The notes: generated from the letters alone by a model not told the origin. 64,000 bases of DNA from Falsigemmobacter faecalis (GCF_003863335.1 NZ_RRAZ01000009.1:1-64000), one strand, 5' to 3'; shown: positions 1 through 9,417, counted from the first letter of the stretch. Numbers and translations: made by a program.

Positions 1-123
1 GCCAGGGCGGTCGGCGGTATGACCCAGAGCCTCTATCGGGGTGTCGGGCGGGTGCGTGCACGCTTCATTCTGACACTGGCCGCAAACAATCTCGCCAGAC
101 TGCCCAAACTGCTGGCCGCCTGA
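1..123 (+). pseudogene. IS5-type transposase, C-terminal fragment cut by the window edge
   Basis: The frame is open from base 1 to a TGA at 121-123 and encodes 40 residues ending YRGVGRVRARFILTLAANN followed by LARLPKLLAA. That pattern (a Y-R-G-..-R-V helix, then a hydrophobic stretch with A-x-N-L-x-R-L-P-K-L) is typical of the last helix of IS5-family DDE transposases. The 5' part lies outside the window, so whether the element is intact cannot be judged. It is typed as pseudogene only because just a fragment is visible. Confidence 0.6.
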
Positions 124-581
124 GGCTGGGAGAACCCGCCAGGCATGCATGTTGTCTGGCGAAGAAAGCCCCACGGCAGAACAGATCAGCCCTGATGAAG
201 CAAAACCGTCCTGCACTCAGGACTATTTCAGCAGCCTGTTAAGGCCTTTGGCGCGCGCATCGCTTCACGAGACCCGGATCGCCGAAGCCCGGAGCCGCGG
301 TGCACTCATGAACCGCTTTACTGCGCTCGGCACCGCCGGGATCTTGACCCCAACGGGACAGGGGAGCGGCCGGACAACGCCTGAGTGCTGCAACAGCGCC
401 CATGGAATCTGGCAGAGATTTATCGCTAAACAGAGAACCGGGGCTCACTACCGTTAAAGATAATCAATGTCGTGTAATCAGTATTATGTAAATAATATGA
501 TTTAATCTGCTCGCGAAGTGCCGGACCACCGCGGCCCACTCCGCTCTGGTCAAAATCCGGCAAAACCGCGATAGAACGCGG
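124..581. other. Gene-poor stretch between the transposase end and hrpB
   Basis: No recognisable gene lies here. A 102-codon frame on the plus strand (149-457) has no recognisable motif and is not called. The part next to the transposase may include the 3' end of the insertion sequence, but no terminal inverted repeat could be paired because the left end is outside the window. Bases 455-505 are distinctly AT-richer than their surroundings and could hold the hrpB promoter. Confidence 0.4.
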
Positions 582-3035
582 ATGACCCTTCGACTTCCTG
601 TAGATGACATCCTTCCCGAGCTGAAGACCGCGCTTCGCGCTGCGGGCCGTGCGGTGCTTCAGGCGCCGCCTGGGGCCGGTAAGACCACGCGGGTGCCGCT
701 TGCCTTGCTCGATCAGATCGAAGGCCGGATCATGATGCTGGAGCCGCGCCGCATTGCGGCCCGGGCGGCGGCAGAGCGGATGGCGGAGGCCACCGGCACT
801 GAGGTTGGCGGTCTGGTCGGCTACCGTATCCGCGGCGAATCCCGCGTCTCGGCGCAGACCCGGATTGAGGTGGTGACCGAAGGCATCCTGACAAGGATGA
901 TCCAGTCCGATCCGGGCCTCAGCGGCGTGGGTCTGGTGATCTTTGACGAATTTCATGAGCGCTCGCTGACCGCCGATCTGGGCCTCGCGCTGGTCCTTGA
1001 GGTCTGTGAGGCGCTGCGCGATGATCTGCAGATCCTCGTGATGTCGGCGACGCTGGAGGCGGCACCCGTCGCGGCTCTCATGAATGAGGCGCCGGTGATC
1101 ACTTCTCAGGGCCGTGCCTTTCCGGTTGAGACGCGCTGGCTGGCCAGGCCTCTGGCTCAGGGATCGCGACTTGAGGCGGAAACGGCAGCCCTGGTCCGTC
1201 AGGCCGCCTCAGAGACCGAGGGGGGCATCCTGGTCTTTCTGCCCGGCGAGGGTGAAATTCGCCGGACCGCAGCACTTCTGGCAGATAAAGTTCCGGGCTG
1301 TGTCGTGCAGCCGCTCTATGGTGCGATGGATTTCAAGGCCCAGCGAGAGGTGCTTCAACCCCTTGAAACGGCGCGAAAACTGGTGCTTGCGACCTCGATC
1401 GCTGAGACCTCTCTGACCATTCCCGATATCCGCGTGGTGGTCGATGCGGGCCGCGCCAGACGCGCGCGTTTTGATCCGGGCTCGGGGATGACGCGGCTGG
1501 TGACCACCAAAGTCAGCCGCGCTGAGGCCACGCAGCGTCAGGGCCGCGCGGGGCGTGTGGCGCCGGGTGTCTGCTACAGGCTTTGGTCAAAAGCGGAAGA
1601 AGGCGCCCTGCCCGCCTTTCCGCCTGCCGAGATTGAAAGCGCCGATCTGTCGGGGCTGGCGCTGGAACTGGCGCTCTGGGGCTCGGATGAGGGGCTGAAA
1701 TTCCTGACGCCGCCGCCCGCCGCGGCGCTGCGCACGGCGCGCGACCTGTTGCAGGACCTGGGCGCGCTGGACGGCAATCTGCGGATCACTGATCATGGGC
1801 GGCGCATGGCCGCCATGCCGCTTCATCCGCGGCTTTCGCATATGCTTTTGATGGCGGGCCGTCCGGCCGCGCTGACCGCCGCGCTGATGGCAGAGCGGGA
1901 TCCGCTGATCGGCGCGCCGCCGGATCTCGCTTTGCGTCTGCTGGCGCTGCGCGACCCTGAGGGGTACCGCAGACGGCATTCCTTTGCCCTTCACAGCGAG
2001 ACCGCCGCGCGGATCCGCACAGAGGCCAAACGCCTCAGCCGCTTTGCCGGGGAGGATCGCGGGCTGAGTGATGCGCAGCAGGTGGCACTGGCCTATCCCG
2101 ACCGCATTGGTCTGCGCCGCAAGGGGGATGCGCCCCGCTGGGTGCTCTCGGGTGGGAAGGGCGCGGCCATGGCACCGGGCACGCCGCTTGCGGGCGCAAG
2201 GCTGATCCTCGCCACGGATCTCGACGGCGACGCCCGCGAGGCCATGCTGCGTCAGGCCATCCCGATCTCTGAGGCGGAGCTGCGCGAGATTTACGGCGAC
2301 CGGCTGGAGTGGCAGGACCTCTGCGAATGGTCGCGCCGTGAAGGCCGCATCCTGTCGCGCCGCCGCCAGAGCCTTGGCGCGCTGATCCTGGAGGATCGGA
2401 TCTGGGCCGATCCGCCCGCCGATCGCATCGCCGCCGCCGCCCTCGAAGGGCTGCGCGATGAGCTACGCCAGGGCAATGGCCTGCCCTTCAGCGGCGCGGC
2501 GCTGCGGCTGCGCCGCCGGGCCATGGCCGCGCGCGAGGCCGGTGAGGATATCCCCCCCGTCGATGACGACAGCCTGATGGCGGCGGCTGACGACTGGCTG
2601 ACCCCGGCGCTGACGCGCATCCGCAGCCGCGACGATCTGCGCGCGCTCAACCTCTCTGAGCCTTTGCAGCTTTATCTGGGCTATCAGGCGGTGCAGCGGC
2701 TGGAGGCGCTTTATCCGTCGCATTTCACCACGCCGCTGGGGCGGCGCATTGCGATTGATTATGACGGCGAGCAACCCGGAATTGAGCTGCGCATTCAGGA
2801 GCTTTTCGGTCAGACCAGCCATCCGATCACCGGCCCTGCCCGCACGCCGCTCCGGCTGTCGCTGCTCTCGCCGGGCGGCAAGCCCATCGCGGTGACCTCG
2901 GATCTGCCGGGCTTCTGGACCGGCAGCTACGGCGATGTCAGAAAGGACATGCGCGGCCGCTATCCCCGCCACCCCTGGCCCGAGGATCCCCGCGCCGCAG
3001 ACCCCACGCTCAGGGCAAAGCCGCGCGGCACCTGA
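582..3035 (+). CDS. hrpB: ATP-dependent RNA helicase HrpB
   Basis: An 817-residue DExH-box helicase of the HrpB family, a cytoplasmic enzyme of incompletely known role in RNA metabolism. Visible motifs are the P-loop APPGAGKT (residues 28-35), the Walker B-type DEFH box (122-125), the SAT motif (155-157) and the QRQGRAGR motif VI near residue 310. The long C-terminal half matches the HrpB-specific region and the length is usual for the family. The start MTLRLPVDD fits family N-termini, although the upstream ribosome site is weak. It stands alone, 72 bases before the crotonase gene. Confidence 0.93.
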   Translation: MTLRLPVDDILPELKTALRAAGRAVLQAPPGAGKTTRVPLALLDQIEGRIMMLEPRRIAARAAAERMAEATGTEVGGLVGYRIRGESRVSAQTRIEVVTEGILTRMIQSDPGLSGVGLVIFDEFHERSLTADLGLALVLEVCEALRDDLQILVMSATLEAAPVAALMNEAPVITSQGRAFPVETRWLARPLAQGSRLEAETAALVRQAASETEGGILVFLPGEGEIRRTAALLADKVPGCVVQPLYGAMDFKAQREVLQPLETARKLVLATSIAETSLTIPDIRVVVDAGRARRARFDPGSGMTRLVTTKVSRAEATQRQGRAGRVAPGVCYRLWSKAEEGALPAFPPAEIESADLSGLALELALWGSDEGLKFLTPPPAAALRTARDLLQDLGALDGNLRITDHGRRMAAMPLHPRLSHMLLMAGRPAALTAALMAERDPLIGAPPDLALRLLALRDPEGYRRRHSFALHSETAARIRTEAKRLSRFAGEDRGLSDAQQVALAYPDRIGLRRKGDAPRWVLSGGKGAAMAPGTPLAGARLILATDLDGDAREAMLRQAIPISEAELREIYGDRLEWQDLCEWSRREGRILSRRRQSLGALILEDRIWADPPADRIAAAALEGLRDELRQGNGLPFSGAALRLRRRAMAAREAGEDIPPVDDDSLMAAADDWLTPALTRIRSRDDLRALNLSEPLQLYLGYQAVQRLEALYPSHFTTPLGRRIAIDYDGEQPGIELRIQELFGQTSHPITGPARTPLRLSLLSPGGKPIAVTSDLPGFWTGSYGDVRKDMRGRYPRHPWPEDPRAADPTLRAKPRGT

Positions 3036-3107
3036 CCCCACGTTTCCCTTGTCCCGCGCCCCTGCCCTGATAGCCTCTCTTCTGAGACAGCATCCGGGGG
3101 GAGAGCC

Positions 3108-3911
3108 ATGGCAGACCAGGTCATCATCAGCATTGAGGGCGGCGTGGCCGAGGTCCGCCTGAACCGCCCCGACAAGCGCAACGCCCTGACGCTCGCGCTT
3201 TTTGATGAGCTGACGGCGGCGGCCGAAGGGCTGAAGGCGCGGCGCGATCTGCGCGCGGTGATCCTTTGCGGCGAGGGTGCGGCTTTTTGCGCCGGGATCG
3301 ATACCTCTGAATTCACCCGCATGGCCGCAGAGATCGACGCCACCCGCGTTGAGATCCGCGCGGCAGCCCCAGGGCAGCCCAACCGCTTTCAGCGTCCGGT
3401 CACCACCTGGGCCGCGCTTGATGTGCCGGTGATCGCGGCGCTTCACGGGGTGGCCTTTGGCGCGGGGTTTCAGCTCGCACTCGGGGCGGATTTCCGCATC
3501 GCGCAGCCCGACACGAAGATGTCGGTGATGGAGGCCCGCTGGGGGCTGATCCCGGATATGGGCATCACCCAAAGCCTGCCGCGGCTGATGCGCGCCGATC
3601 TCGCCAAAGAGCTGATCCTGACCGCGCGGATTTTCGACGCCGCTGAGGCGCTGTCGCTGGGTCTGGTGACGCGACTGGCCGAAGACCCGCTGCAGGCCGC
3701 CCGTGCGATGGCGGCGCAGTTCTGCCAGATCTCGCCTGATGTGCTGAAAGCCGGAAAACGCCTCGTCGAAGAGGCCTGGACGGCCGCCCCTGGCCTCGGG
3801 CTGAACCTTGAGGCAGAGTATCAGGCGCAGATCATCGCAGGCCCCAATCAGATCGAAGCGGTCATGGCCGGATTGCAAAAAAGAAGCCCCCGTTTCCGCG
3901 ACATCGGGTAA
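3108..3911 (+). CDS. Enoyl-CoA hydratase/isomerase (crotonase) family protein
   Basis: A 267-residue crotonase-fold protein. The N-terminal [10 protein letters not shown], the oxyanion-hole segment [10 protein letters not shown] and the second segment [20 protein letters not shown] are diagnostic. The later [12 protein letters not shown] resembles the segment that carries the second acidic residue in hydratases. The family acts on acyl-CoA thioesters and the substrate cannot be read from the sequence. A strong ribosome site (GGGGGAGAG) precedes the ATG. It has no pathway partners next to it: hrpB lies upstream and rimO downstream. Confidence 0.85.
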   Translation: MADQVIISIEGGVAEVRLNRPDKRNALTLALFDELTAAAEGLKARRDLRAVILCGEGAAFCAGIDTSEFTRMAAEIDATRVEIRAAAPGQPNRFQRPVTTWAALDVPVIAALHGVAFGAGFQLALGADFRIAQPDTKMSVMEARWGLIPDMGITQSLPRLMRADLAKELILTARIFDAAEALSLGLVTRLAEDPLQAARAMAAQFCQISPDVLKAGKRLVEEAWTAAPGLGLNLEAEYQAQIIAGPNQIEAVMAGLQKRSPRFRDIG

Positions 3912-3976
3912 CGGCAGCCCCATTCCCGCAAGATGCCTCTTTCGCGGGGGGCGCTTGCGGTTTATATGCCCCCGTC

Positions 3977-5350
3977 ATGAGCCAGAACCCGCCAAACCTC
4001 CGCCCGGATATTGCCCCCAGCCCCCGTTTTCAGGAGCCGGTCCGTCCGGGTCAGCCGAAAATCGGTATGGTCAGCCTTGGCTGCCCCAAGGCGCTGGTTG
4101 ACAGCGAACGCATTCTGACGCGCCTTCGGGCCGAAGGCTATGCCATCAGCCCTGATTATCGCGGCGCGGAAGCCGTGATTGTGAACACCTGCGGCTTCCT
4201 CGACAGCGCCAAGGCGGAAAGCCTGGAAGCCATCGGCGAGGCGCTGCGCGAGAACGGCAAGGTCATCGTGACCGGCTGCCTTGGTGCGGATCCGGAATAT
4301 ATCACCGGCGTGCACCCCAAGGTCATGGCCGTCACCGGCCCGCAGCAATATGAGCAGGTGCTCGATGCTGTCCACCTGGCCTCGCCGCCCTCGCCTGATC
4401 CTTTCGTGGATCTGCTGCCCGGGACCGGGGTCAAGCTGACGCCGCGCCATTTCAGCTATCTGAAGATCTCAGAGGGCTGCAATCACAAGTGCAAATTCTG
4501 CATCATCCCGGATATGCGCGGCAAACTCGCTTCGCGTCCGGCCCATGCGGTGATGCGCGAAGCCGAGAAACTGGTCGAAGCCGGGGTGCGTGAGCTTCTG
4601 GTCATCAGCCAGGACACCTCGGCTTATGGCCTTGATATCGGCTATAAAGAAGAGCGCGGCCACCGTGCGCATATCACCGATCTCGCGCGCGATCTGGGCA
4701 GCCTTGGCGCCTGGGTGCGGCTGCATTACGTCTATCCCTATCCGCATGTGCGCAACCTCATTCCGCTGATGGCGGAAGGCCTGGTGCTGCCCTATCTGGA
4801 TATCCCCTTCCAGCACGCCCATCCCGATGTCCTCAAGCGCATGGCGCGTCCGGCAGCGGCGGCGAAGACCCTGGATGAAATCGCGGCCTGGCGTCGCGAC
4901 TGCCCCGATATCACCCTGCGCTCGACCTTTATCGTCGGCTATCCGGGCGAAACCGAGGCCGAGTTCCAGACCCTGCTCGACTGGCTCGATGAGGCACAGC
5001 TCGACCGCGTGGGCGCGTTCAAATATGAAAACGTCGCCGGCGCGCGTTCAAACGATCTGCCGGACCATGTGCCCGAAGAGGTCAAGGAAGAGCGCTATCA
5101 CCGCTTCATGGAGAAGGCGCTTGCCATCTCTGCGGCGAAACTCGAGGCCAAAGTCGGCACCACCATTCAGGTGATCGTCGATGAGGTCGATGAGGCCGGG
5201 GCCACCTGCCGCACCAAAGGCGATGCGCCCGAGATCGACGGCAACCTCTTTATCGATGAAGATTTTGAGGGGCTGTCCACCGGGGACATCGTCACCGTAG
5301 AGGTGGATGAAGCCGGGGATTACGACCTCTGGGGCAGCCTGGTTAAGTAA
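3977..5350 (+). CDS. rimO: Ribosomal protein S12 methylthiotransferase RimO
   Basis: A 457-residue radical-SAM enzyme that adds a methylthio group to a conserved aspartate of ribosomal protein S12. The N-terminal domain has the three cluster cysteines C36 ([12 protein letters not shown]), C72 ([10 protein letters not shown]) and C101 (TGCLGAD). The radical-SAM CX3CX2C motif is at 168-175 ([13 protein letters not shown]), and the last ~65 residues form a TRAM domain. The [12 protein letters not shown] and [13 protein letters not shown] segments favour RimO over MiaB. A hairpin terminator follows. Confidence 0.95.
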   Translation: MSQNPPNLRPDIAPSPRFQEPVRPGQPKIGMVSLGCPKALVDSERILTRLRAEGYAISPDYRGAEAVIVNTCGFLDSAKAESLEAIGEALRENGKVIVTGCLGADPEYITGVHPKVMAVTGPQQYEQVLDAVHLASPPSPDPFVDLLPGTGVKLTPRHFSYLKISEGCNHKCKFCIIPDMRGKLASRPAHAVMREAEKLVEAGVRELLVISQDTSAYGLDIGYKEERGHRAHITDLARDLGSLGAWVRLHYVYPYPHVRNLIPLMAEGLVLPYLDIPFQHAHPDVLKRMARPAAAAKTLDEIAAWRRDCPDITLRSTFIVGYPGETEAEFQTLLDWLDEAQLDRVGAFKYENVAGARSNDLPDHVPEEVKEERYHRFMEKALAISAAKLEAKVGTTIQVIVDEVDEAGATCRTKGDAPEIDGNLFIDEDFEGLSTGDIVTVEVDEAGDYDLWGSLVK

Positions 5351-5363
5351 GCGCTGAAAATTC

Positions 5364-5402
5364 AAAAACCCCCGCAACCTGAATGCGTTGCGTGGGTTTT
5401 TT
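5364..5402. terminator. Bidirectional rho-independent terminator, rimO/phoR
   Basis: An A-run, the stem CGCAAC (with adjoining C-run) pairing to GTTGCG (with G-run), and a T-run lie between the convergent ends of rimO and the PhoR-like kinase gene. The run of A on one side and T on the other allows it to work in both directions. Confidence 0.8.
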
Positions 5403-5417
5403 CATGTGATTTTCGGC

Positions 5418-6491
5418 TTAATCAGCGGCGGGCAGGATGATCTGAAAGGAGCTGCCCTCGCCTTCGCGGCTCTCAATCTTCAGCCGTCCGCGGTGGCGGT
5501 TCAGGATGTGTTTCACGATCGCCAGCCCCAGCCCCGTGCCGCCCTTCTCGCGTGAGCGGTGGCTGTCGACCCGGTAGAACCGCTCGGTCAGACGCGGCAG
5601 ATGGATGGCCGGAATGCCCTCGCCAAAATCGCGCACCGCAATAGAAACCGCCGGGCCGCGCAGCTGCGCATCATGGGGCAGCAGGCGCAGGCTCACCTGA
5701 ACCCGCCCGCCGGAGCCGCCATATTTCACCGCATTCTCAATCAGATTGTGCAGGACCTGGGTCATCTGATCGAAGTCAGCGCGGATCGCCGGAAGCGATT
5801 TCGCAAAATCTGTCTCCAGGCTGACGCCCGCCGCATCGGCCATGGGCCGCAGGGTGTTCAGGGCCGAGAGCACAAGGGTCTGCGGCTCAATCCGCGCGGT
5901 CGGGCGCACGCGCTCTTCGGCCTCAACACGGCTGAGCGAGAGCAGCTCTCCGACCAGACGGTTCATGCGCAGGGCCTCGCGCTCCATAATACCCAGAAAG
6001 CGGTCGCGGGCTGCGGGATCGTCTTTCGCCGCCCCCCGCAGCGTCTCAACAAAGCCCATCAGCGCGGTCAGCGGGGTGCGCAGCTCATGGCTGACGTTGG
6101 CCACGAAATCGCGGCGCATATCGGCGGCATGTTCGACGTCCGAGACATCCTGAAAGGCAAAGCTGACGCTGCCGTCGCTCAGCGCCGTCACTTTGCCCTG
6201 GTAATGCCGCTCCCGCCCCGCCCCGCTGTTGCGCCAGCTGAGCGCGCCTGCCGCCTCACCGCGCAAAGCGCGCTCAATGGCTGAGGCGGGTTCGGGCTGG
6301 CGGATCACGATCAGATAATGCCGCCCCTCGCAGTCGCCAAAGACCGCGCGCGCCGGGGCATTGATGCGGGCGATGCGCTCATCCTGGCCGATAAGCAGCA
6401 TCGGCAGCGGCACCGCGTCGATCAGCTCACCCGGTGCGACCATGGGCTCCGGGCGGCTTTGCGCAGGGGTATCAATGTCCTGAGGATTCAT
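5418..6491 (-). CDS. phoR: PhoR-like sensor histidine kinase
   Basis: A 357-residue sensor kinase. An N-terminal PAS-like domain (about 22-120) precedes a HisKA domain with phospho-acceptor H135 in FVANVSHELRTPL. The HATPase domain follows with N-box HNLIENAVKYG, G1 DFGEGI and G2 GGTGLGLAIVKHIL. No transmembrane helix is evident, unlike E. coli PhoR, but soluble-looking PhoR forms are common in this group. A good AGGAG site precedes the ATG. The cognate phoB and pst genes are not adjacent, so the PhoR assignment rests on domain order and resemblance. Confidence 0.75.
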   Translation of the reverse strand: MNPQDIDTPAQSRPEPMVAPGELIDAVPLPMLLIGQDERIARINAPARAVFGDCEGRHYLIVIRQPEPASAIERALRGEAAGALSWRNSGAGRERHYQGKVTALSDGSVSFAFQDVSDVEHAADMRRDFVANVSHELRTPLTALMGFVETLRGAAKDDPAARDRFLGIMEREALRMNRLVGELLSLSRVEAEERVRPTARIEPQTLVLSALNTLRPMADAAGVSLETDFAKSLPAIRADFDQMTQVLHNLIENAVKYGGSGGRVQVSLRLLPHDAQLRGPAVSIAVRDFGEGIPAIHLPRLTERFYRVDSHRSREKGGTGLGLAIVKHILNRHRGRLKIESREGEGSSFQIILPAAD

Positions 6492-6558
6492 CCCGGGCTC
6501 CTTTCAGGGCCTTATGACCCGCAAGGATCACAGTTTTATGACAAGGCCCCCGCGGCTG

Positions 6559-7533
6559 TTACAGGTGTGCCAAAATGGTGCCCGCCGCGCCCACCGGGCT
6601 GAGATGCCCGGCGGCGACCTGCTCGGCACTCTCGCGCATCAGATCGCGCAGATGCGGATCCTCGGTCAGCCTGGCCAGCAGCGCCTGACGCACCTCATCC
6701 TCAAACCAGGCCCGGGCCTGAGCGCCGCGGCGGCTGGCCTGATGGCCATTTGCCACGCGCCAGTCGGCAAGGCTGCGCATCTCCTCCCAGGCCCGCGCAA
6801 TGCCCTCTTCCGCCAGGGCCGAGACCGGCAGGACTTTCGGGAAATCCGCCGGATCCTGGGCGCGTTTGCGCAACAGCCGCAAAGCGCCCGCGTAATCGGC
6901 CACGGTGCGCATCGCGGCGGGCTTCAGATCGCCATCGGCTTTGTTCACCAGGATGATATCGGCCATCTCCATGATGCCGCGTTTGACGCCCTGCAGCTCA
7001 TCGCCGCCACCCGGCGCAAGCAGCAGAATGAAAAGATCCGTCATCCCCTCGACCATGGTCTCAGACTGACCGACGCCGACGGTTTCCACGATCACCACAT
7101 CGTAACCCGCCGCCTCACACAGCGCGACCGACTCGCGTGAGCGCCGCGCCACGCCCCCCAGATGCGCCTGGCTGGGCGAGGGGCGGATGAAGGCCATGGG
7201 ATCGCGGCTCAGAAGCTCCATCCGGGTCTTATCCCCCAGGATCGAGCCGCCCGAGCGGGTGGAGCTGGGATCCACCGCCAGAACGGCGACCCGTTTGCCC
7301 TGCCCGGTCAGGAACTTACCGAAGCTCTCGATGAAGGTCGATTTGCCCACCCCCGGCGTGCCGGACAGCCCGATCCGCAGCGCTTCGCGCCTCTCACCGC
7401 CGCGCAGAATCTCCAAAAGCTCGGCCGCCAGCGCCCGGTGATCGGCCCGTGAGCTTTCGACCAGCGTGATCGCACGGGCAAGCGCGCGGCGCTCTGCGTT
7501 TTGCAGCCTCTGAGCCAGATCCTGAATATCCAT
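6559..7533 (-). CDS. meaB: MeaB/ArgK family GTPase (methylmalonyl-CoA mutase chaperone)
   Basis: A 324-residue G3E P-loop GTPase. It shows Walker A GTPGVGKST (58-66), VDPSSTRSGGSILGDKTRM, the ETVGVGQSE switch and NKADGD for guanine recognition. The family loads and protects B12-dependent acyl-CoA mutases, usually methylmalonyl-CoA mutase. The start at 7533 (MDIQDLAQRL) was chosen because GGAAGGAAC lies just upstream. The frame stays open further 5' but without family-like sequence. No mutase gene is nearby in the window. Confidence 0.88.
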   Translation of the reverse strand: MDIQDLAQRLQNAERRALARAITLVESSRADHRALAAELLEILRGGERREALRIGLSGTPGVGKSTFIESFGKFLTGQGKRVAVLAVDPSSTRSGGSILGDKTRMELLSRDPMAFIRPSPSQAHLGGVARRSRESVALCEAAGYDVVIVETVGVGQSETMVEGMTDLFILLLAPGGGDELQGVKRGIMEMADIILVNKADGDLKPAAMRTVADYAGALRLLRKRAQDPADFPKVLPVSALAEEGIARAWEEMRSLADWRVANGHQASRRGAQARAWFEDEVRQALLARLTEDPHLRDLMRESAEQVAAGHLSPVGAAGTILAHL

Positions 7534-7667
7534 CGCCGTTCCTTCCCCCCTCTGCCCTTGCACCCCGGCGGCTCTCACCGCATCTAAGGACCCAGGCATG
7601 GCCTTTGCGGCTATCTCGCCTGGGGAAGCCTTCTGTGTCCAGAGGGCCAGGGCAGAAGGAGACCCCG

Positions 7668-8402
7668 ATGACAGTGTTTTCACGGCTGAAGGCCATGGCC
7701 GTCGCGGCAGGCCTGGTGATCGCCGCGCTGCCTGCGGGCGCCGAGACGCGCCAGGACGCGCGGTTTGATCTGGAAATCCGCGGCATCCGCATGGGGCAAC
7801 TGGTCTATTCCGCCGTTGAGAACGCCGGCAGCTATGCGATTTCCGGCAGGGTGCAGACCACCGGCCTCGCGGGACTGCTGCGGAAGATGCGCTATGACGC
7901 GAAGGTCCAGGGCCGGATCACCGCCCGCGGCTTTGCCCCCACCCGCTACGACCAGAACGGCGGCGCGGGCAACCGCTACAGCGAAGAAACCGTGACCTGG
8001 AGCGGCGGCCTGCCCCGCCTCACCCGGCGCGAGCCGCCCCGCAGCCCGGGCAGTCGCGATGCCGATCCCGCCCGCCAGCGCGGCACGGTGGATACGCTGA
8101 CGACGATCTACGCCACCCTGCGCGATGTGCCCCAGGCCGAGGCCTGCAAGGGCGGTGTGGTGATGTTTGACGGGCGCTACCGGATGGAGTTGCACCTCGC
8201 GCGGCCCGAAGCCAGCCGGGACGGCGGCGTGATCTGCAACGGCGCTTATATCCGCCGCGAGGGCTTCAGCGCCGAAGAGATGGCAGAGCGCACCCGGTTT
8301 CCCTTCACGCTGCATTACCGCCCGGATGGCGCGGGAAATCTGCGGGTCACTCAGGTGACGATGGAAAGCCTTTATGGCAATGCGCGCCTCGTGCGACGCT
8401 GA
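7668..8402 (+). CDS. Secreted DUF3108 domain protein
   Basis: A 244-residue protein with a clear Sec signal peptide (cleavage probably after PAGA near residue 26). The body resembles DUF3108 proteins: FDLEIRGIRMGQLVYSAVE, GLLRKMRYDAKVQGRI and the late FPFTLHYRPDGAGNLRVTQV. It is predicted to be periplasmic, of unknown function. The start ATG is 5 bases after AGAAGGAGA. The gene is monocistronic, head-to-head with meaB, so the 134 bases between must hold both promoters. Confidence 0.75.
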   Translation: MTVFSRLKAMAVAAGLVIAALPAGAETRQDARFDLEIRGIRMGQLVYSAVENAGSYAISGRVQTTGLAGLLRKMRYDAKVQGRITARGFAPTRYDQNGGAGNRYSEETVTWSGGLPRLTRREPPRSPGSRDADPARQRGTVDTLTTIYATLRDVPQAEACKGGVVMFDGRYRMELHLARPEASRDGGVICNGAYIRREGFSAEEMAERTRFPFTLHYRPDGAGNLRVTQVTMESLYGNARLVRR

Positions 8403-8412
8403 GATCGCAGAC

Positions 8413-8437
8413 GGAACCGGAGTGCGGGAACGGCGTT
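8413..8437 (+). promoter_or_regulatory. Possible EcfG-type promoter with no annotated gene downstream
   Basis: GGAAC (8413-8417), 16 bases, then CGTT (8434-8437) match the alphaproteobacterial EcfG consensus exactly. It points from just after the DUF3108 gene into the 3' side of phyR, on the opposite strand. About one such match could be expected by chance in a window this size, so confidence is low. Confidence 0.3.
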
Positions 8438-8458
8438 GGTCCGGCATCCTGTAAGACG

Positions 8459-8489
8459 AAAAAAGACCGCAGCCCCAAGGGACTGCGGA
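8459..8489 (-). terminator. Terminator of phyR
   Basis: On the minus strand a CCGCAG/CTGCGG stem (with neighbouring partial pairs) is followed by a run of six T. It lies about 50 bases beyond the phyR stop. Confidence 0.75.
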
Positions 8490-8540
8490 CATAAGCTCAG
8501 CGGATCCGGCACAGAGGCCGGGCCCGGGACCTCAGGCCTC

Positions 8541-9353
8541 TCAGCTCACCAGAGAGTCTGTTGAGGCAAAAAACATCGCCTGCGATACCGCCGAGCGGAC
8601 CTGCTCATCCGTATAGGGTTTGTTGATCAGGAACGCAGGTTCGGGACGCTCGCCCGTCAGCAGCCGCTCGGGGAAAGCGGTGATGAAGATGACCGGAAGA
8701 TCCGGGAAATCCTTCAGGATGTCGTTGACGGCGTCGACGCCCGATGAATTATCGGCAAGCTGAATATCCGCAAGGATCAGATCGGGCTTTTCGCGCCGGG
8801 CCAGTGCAACGGCCTCGGTGCGGGTACGGGCAATGCCGGTCACGTCATGGCCCATCTCTTCTACGATGGCGCTGAGATCCATGGCGATCACAGCCTCGTC
8901 TTCGATGATCATCACATTGCCTGCCACGGAATCGGCCATTTCGCTTACTGCCTTCTCAATCAGTCCCGAGGCTTCTGCCTCATCCGCCCCGATGATGGAA
9001 GCGACTTCGGACACGGTGAACCCCTCAATGGTGCTGAGCAGAAGGGCCTCGCGGGAATTGGGGGTAAGGCGCGCCAGATGCGCCTGAGCCGCGGCCCCAA
9101 GGCGGCTGTCGCTCGATTCAGAAACCGGCGCCCCGGTTCCGGCCCAGACCGTATGCAGCACCGAGAAAAGTGCAACTTTGTGGTTATGATGGGAGGAAAC
9201 GATACCCGGATCGGCCAGCACGGCTTCCAGCGTCGCGATGGCATAATTGTCGCCCGACGTTTGATTGCCGGTGAGAGCGCGGGCATAACGCCGAAGGTAG
9301 GGCAAGTGCCCCGCAATCGAGGCTGTCAGATCGACTTGGCCCTGAGCGGTCAT
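8541..9353 (-). CDS. phyR: General stress response anti-anti-sigma response regulator PhyR
   Basis: A 270-residue protein with the PhyR architecture. An N-terminal ECF-sigma-like domain (about 1-140) precedes a C-terminal receiver (about 146-265). Receiver landmarks are E151/D152, phospho-acceptor D196 (DLILADIQLAD) and the lysine in INKPYTDEQ. When phosphorylated, PhyR uses its sigma-like domain to sequester NepR and free EcfG. It is divergent from nepR-ecfG, and the GGAAC-N17-CGTT element 32 bases upstream indicates autoregulation by EcfG. Confidence 0.95.
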   Translation of the reverse strand: MTAQGQVDLTASIAGHLPYLRRYARALTGNQTSGDNYAIATLEAVLADPGIVSSHHNHKVALFSVLHTVWAGTGAPVSESSDSRLGAAAQAHLARLTPNSREALLLSTIEGFTVSEVASIIGADEAEASGLIEKAVSEMADSVAGNVMIIEDEAVIAMDLSAIVEEMGHDVTGIARTRTEAVALARREKPDLILADIQLADNSSGVDAVNDILKDFPDLPVIFITAFPERLLTGERPEPAFLINKPYTDEQVRSAVSQAMFFASTDSLVS

Positions 9354-9384
9354 AGAAATTCTCTCCCGTTTTGTTCAATTCGTC

Positions 9385-9417
9385 GGAACCAAACGCACGC
9401 TTAAGGTGTTTGGTTCC
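9385..9417. promoter_or_regulatory. Two interleaved divergent EcfG promoters (phyR and nepR-ecfG)
   Basis: On the plus strand GGAAC (9385-9389), 17 bases, TGTT (9407-9410) face nepR. On the minus strand GGAAC (9417-9413), 17 bases, CGTT (9395-9392) face phyR. The two -35 boxes are the arms of an inverted repeat (GGAACCAAAC / GTTTGGTTCC), so each promoter's -10 lies inside the other's -35 arm. The distances to both start codons fit short leaders of 25-35 bases. Confidence 0.85.

Noticed and set aside
149-457. A 102-codon frame after the transposase fragment
   Set aside because: No motif, poor start context, and it lies in probable insertion-sequence or decayed DNA.
2463-3923. A 486-codon open frame on the minus strand opposite the end of hrpB and the crotonase gene
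   Set aside because: It runs antisense to two well-supported genes, is extremely Arg/Gly/His-rich and has no domain pattern. It is a by-product of high GC at third positions.
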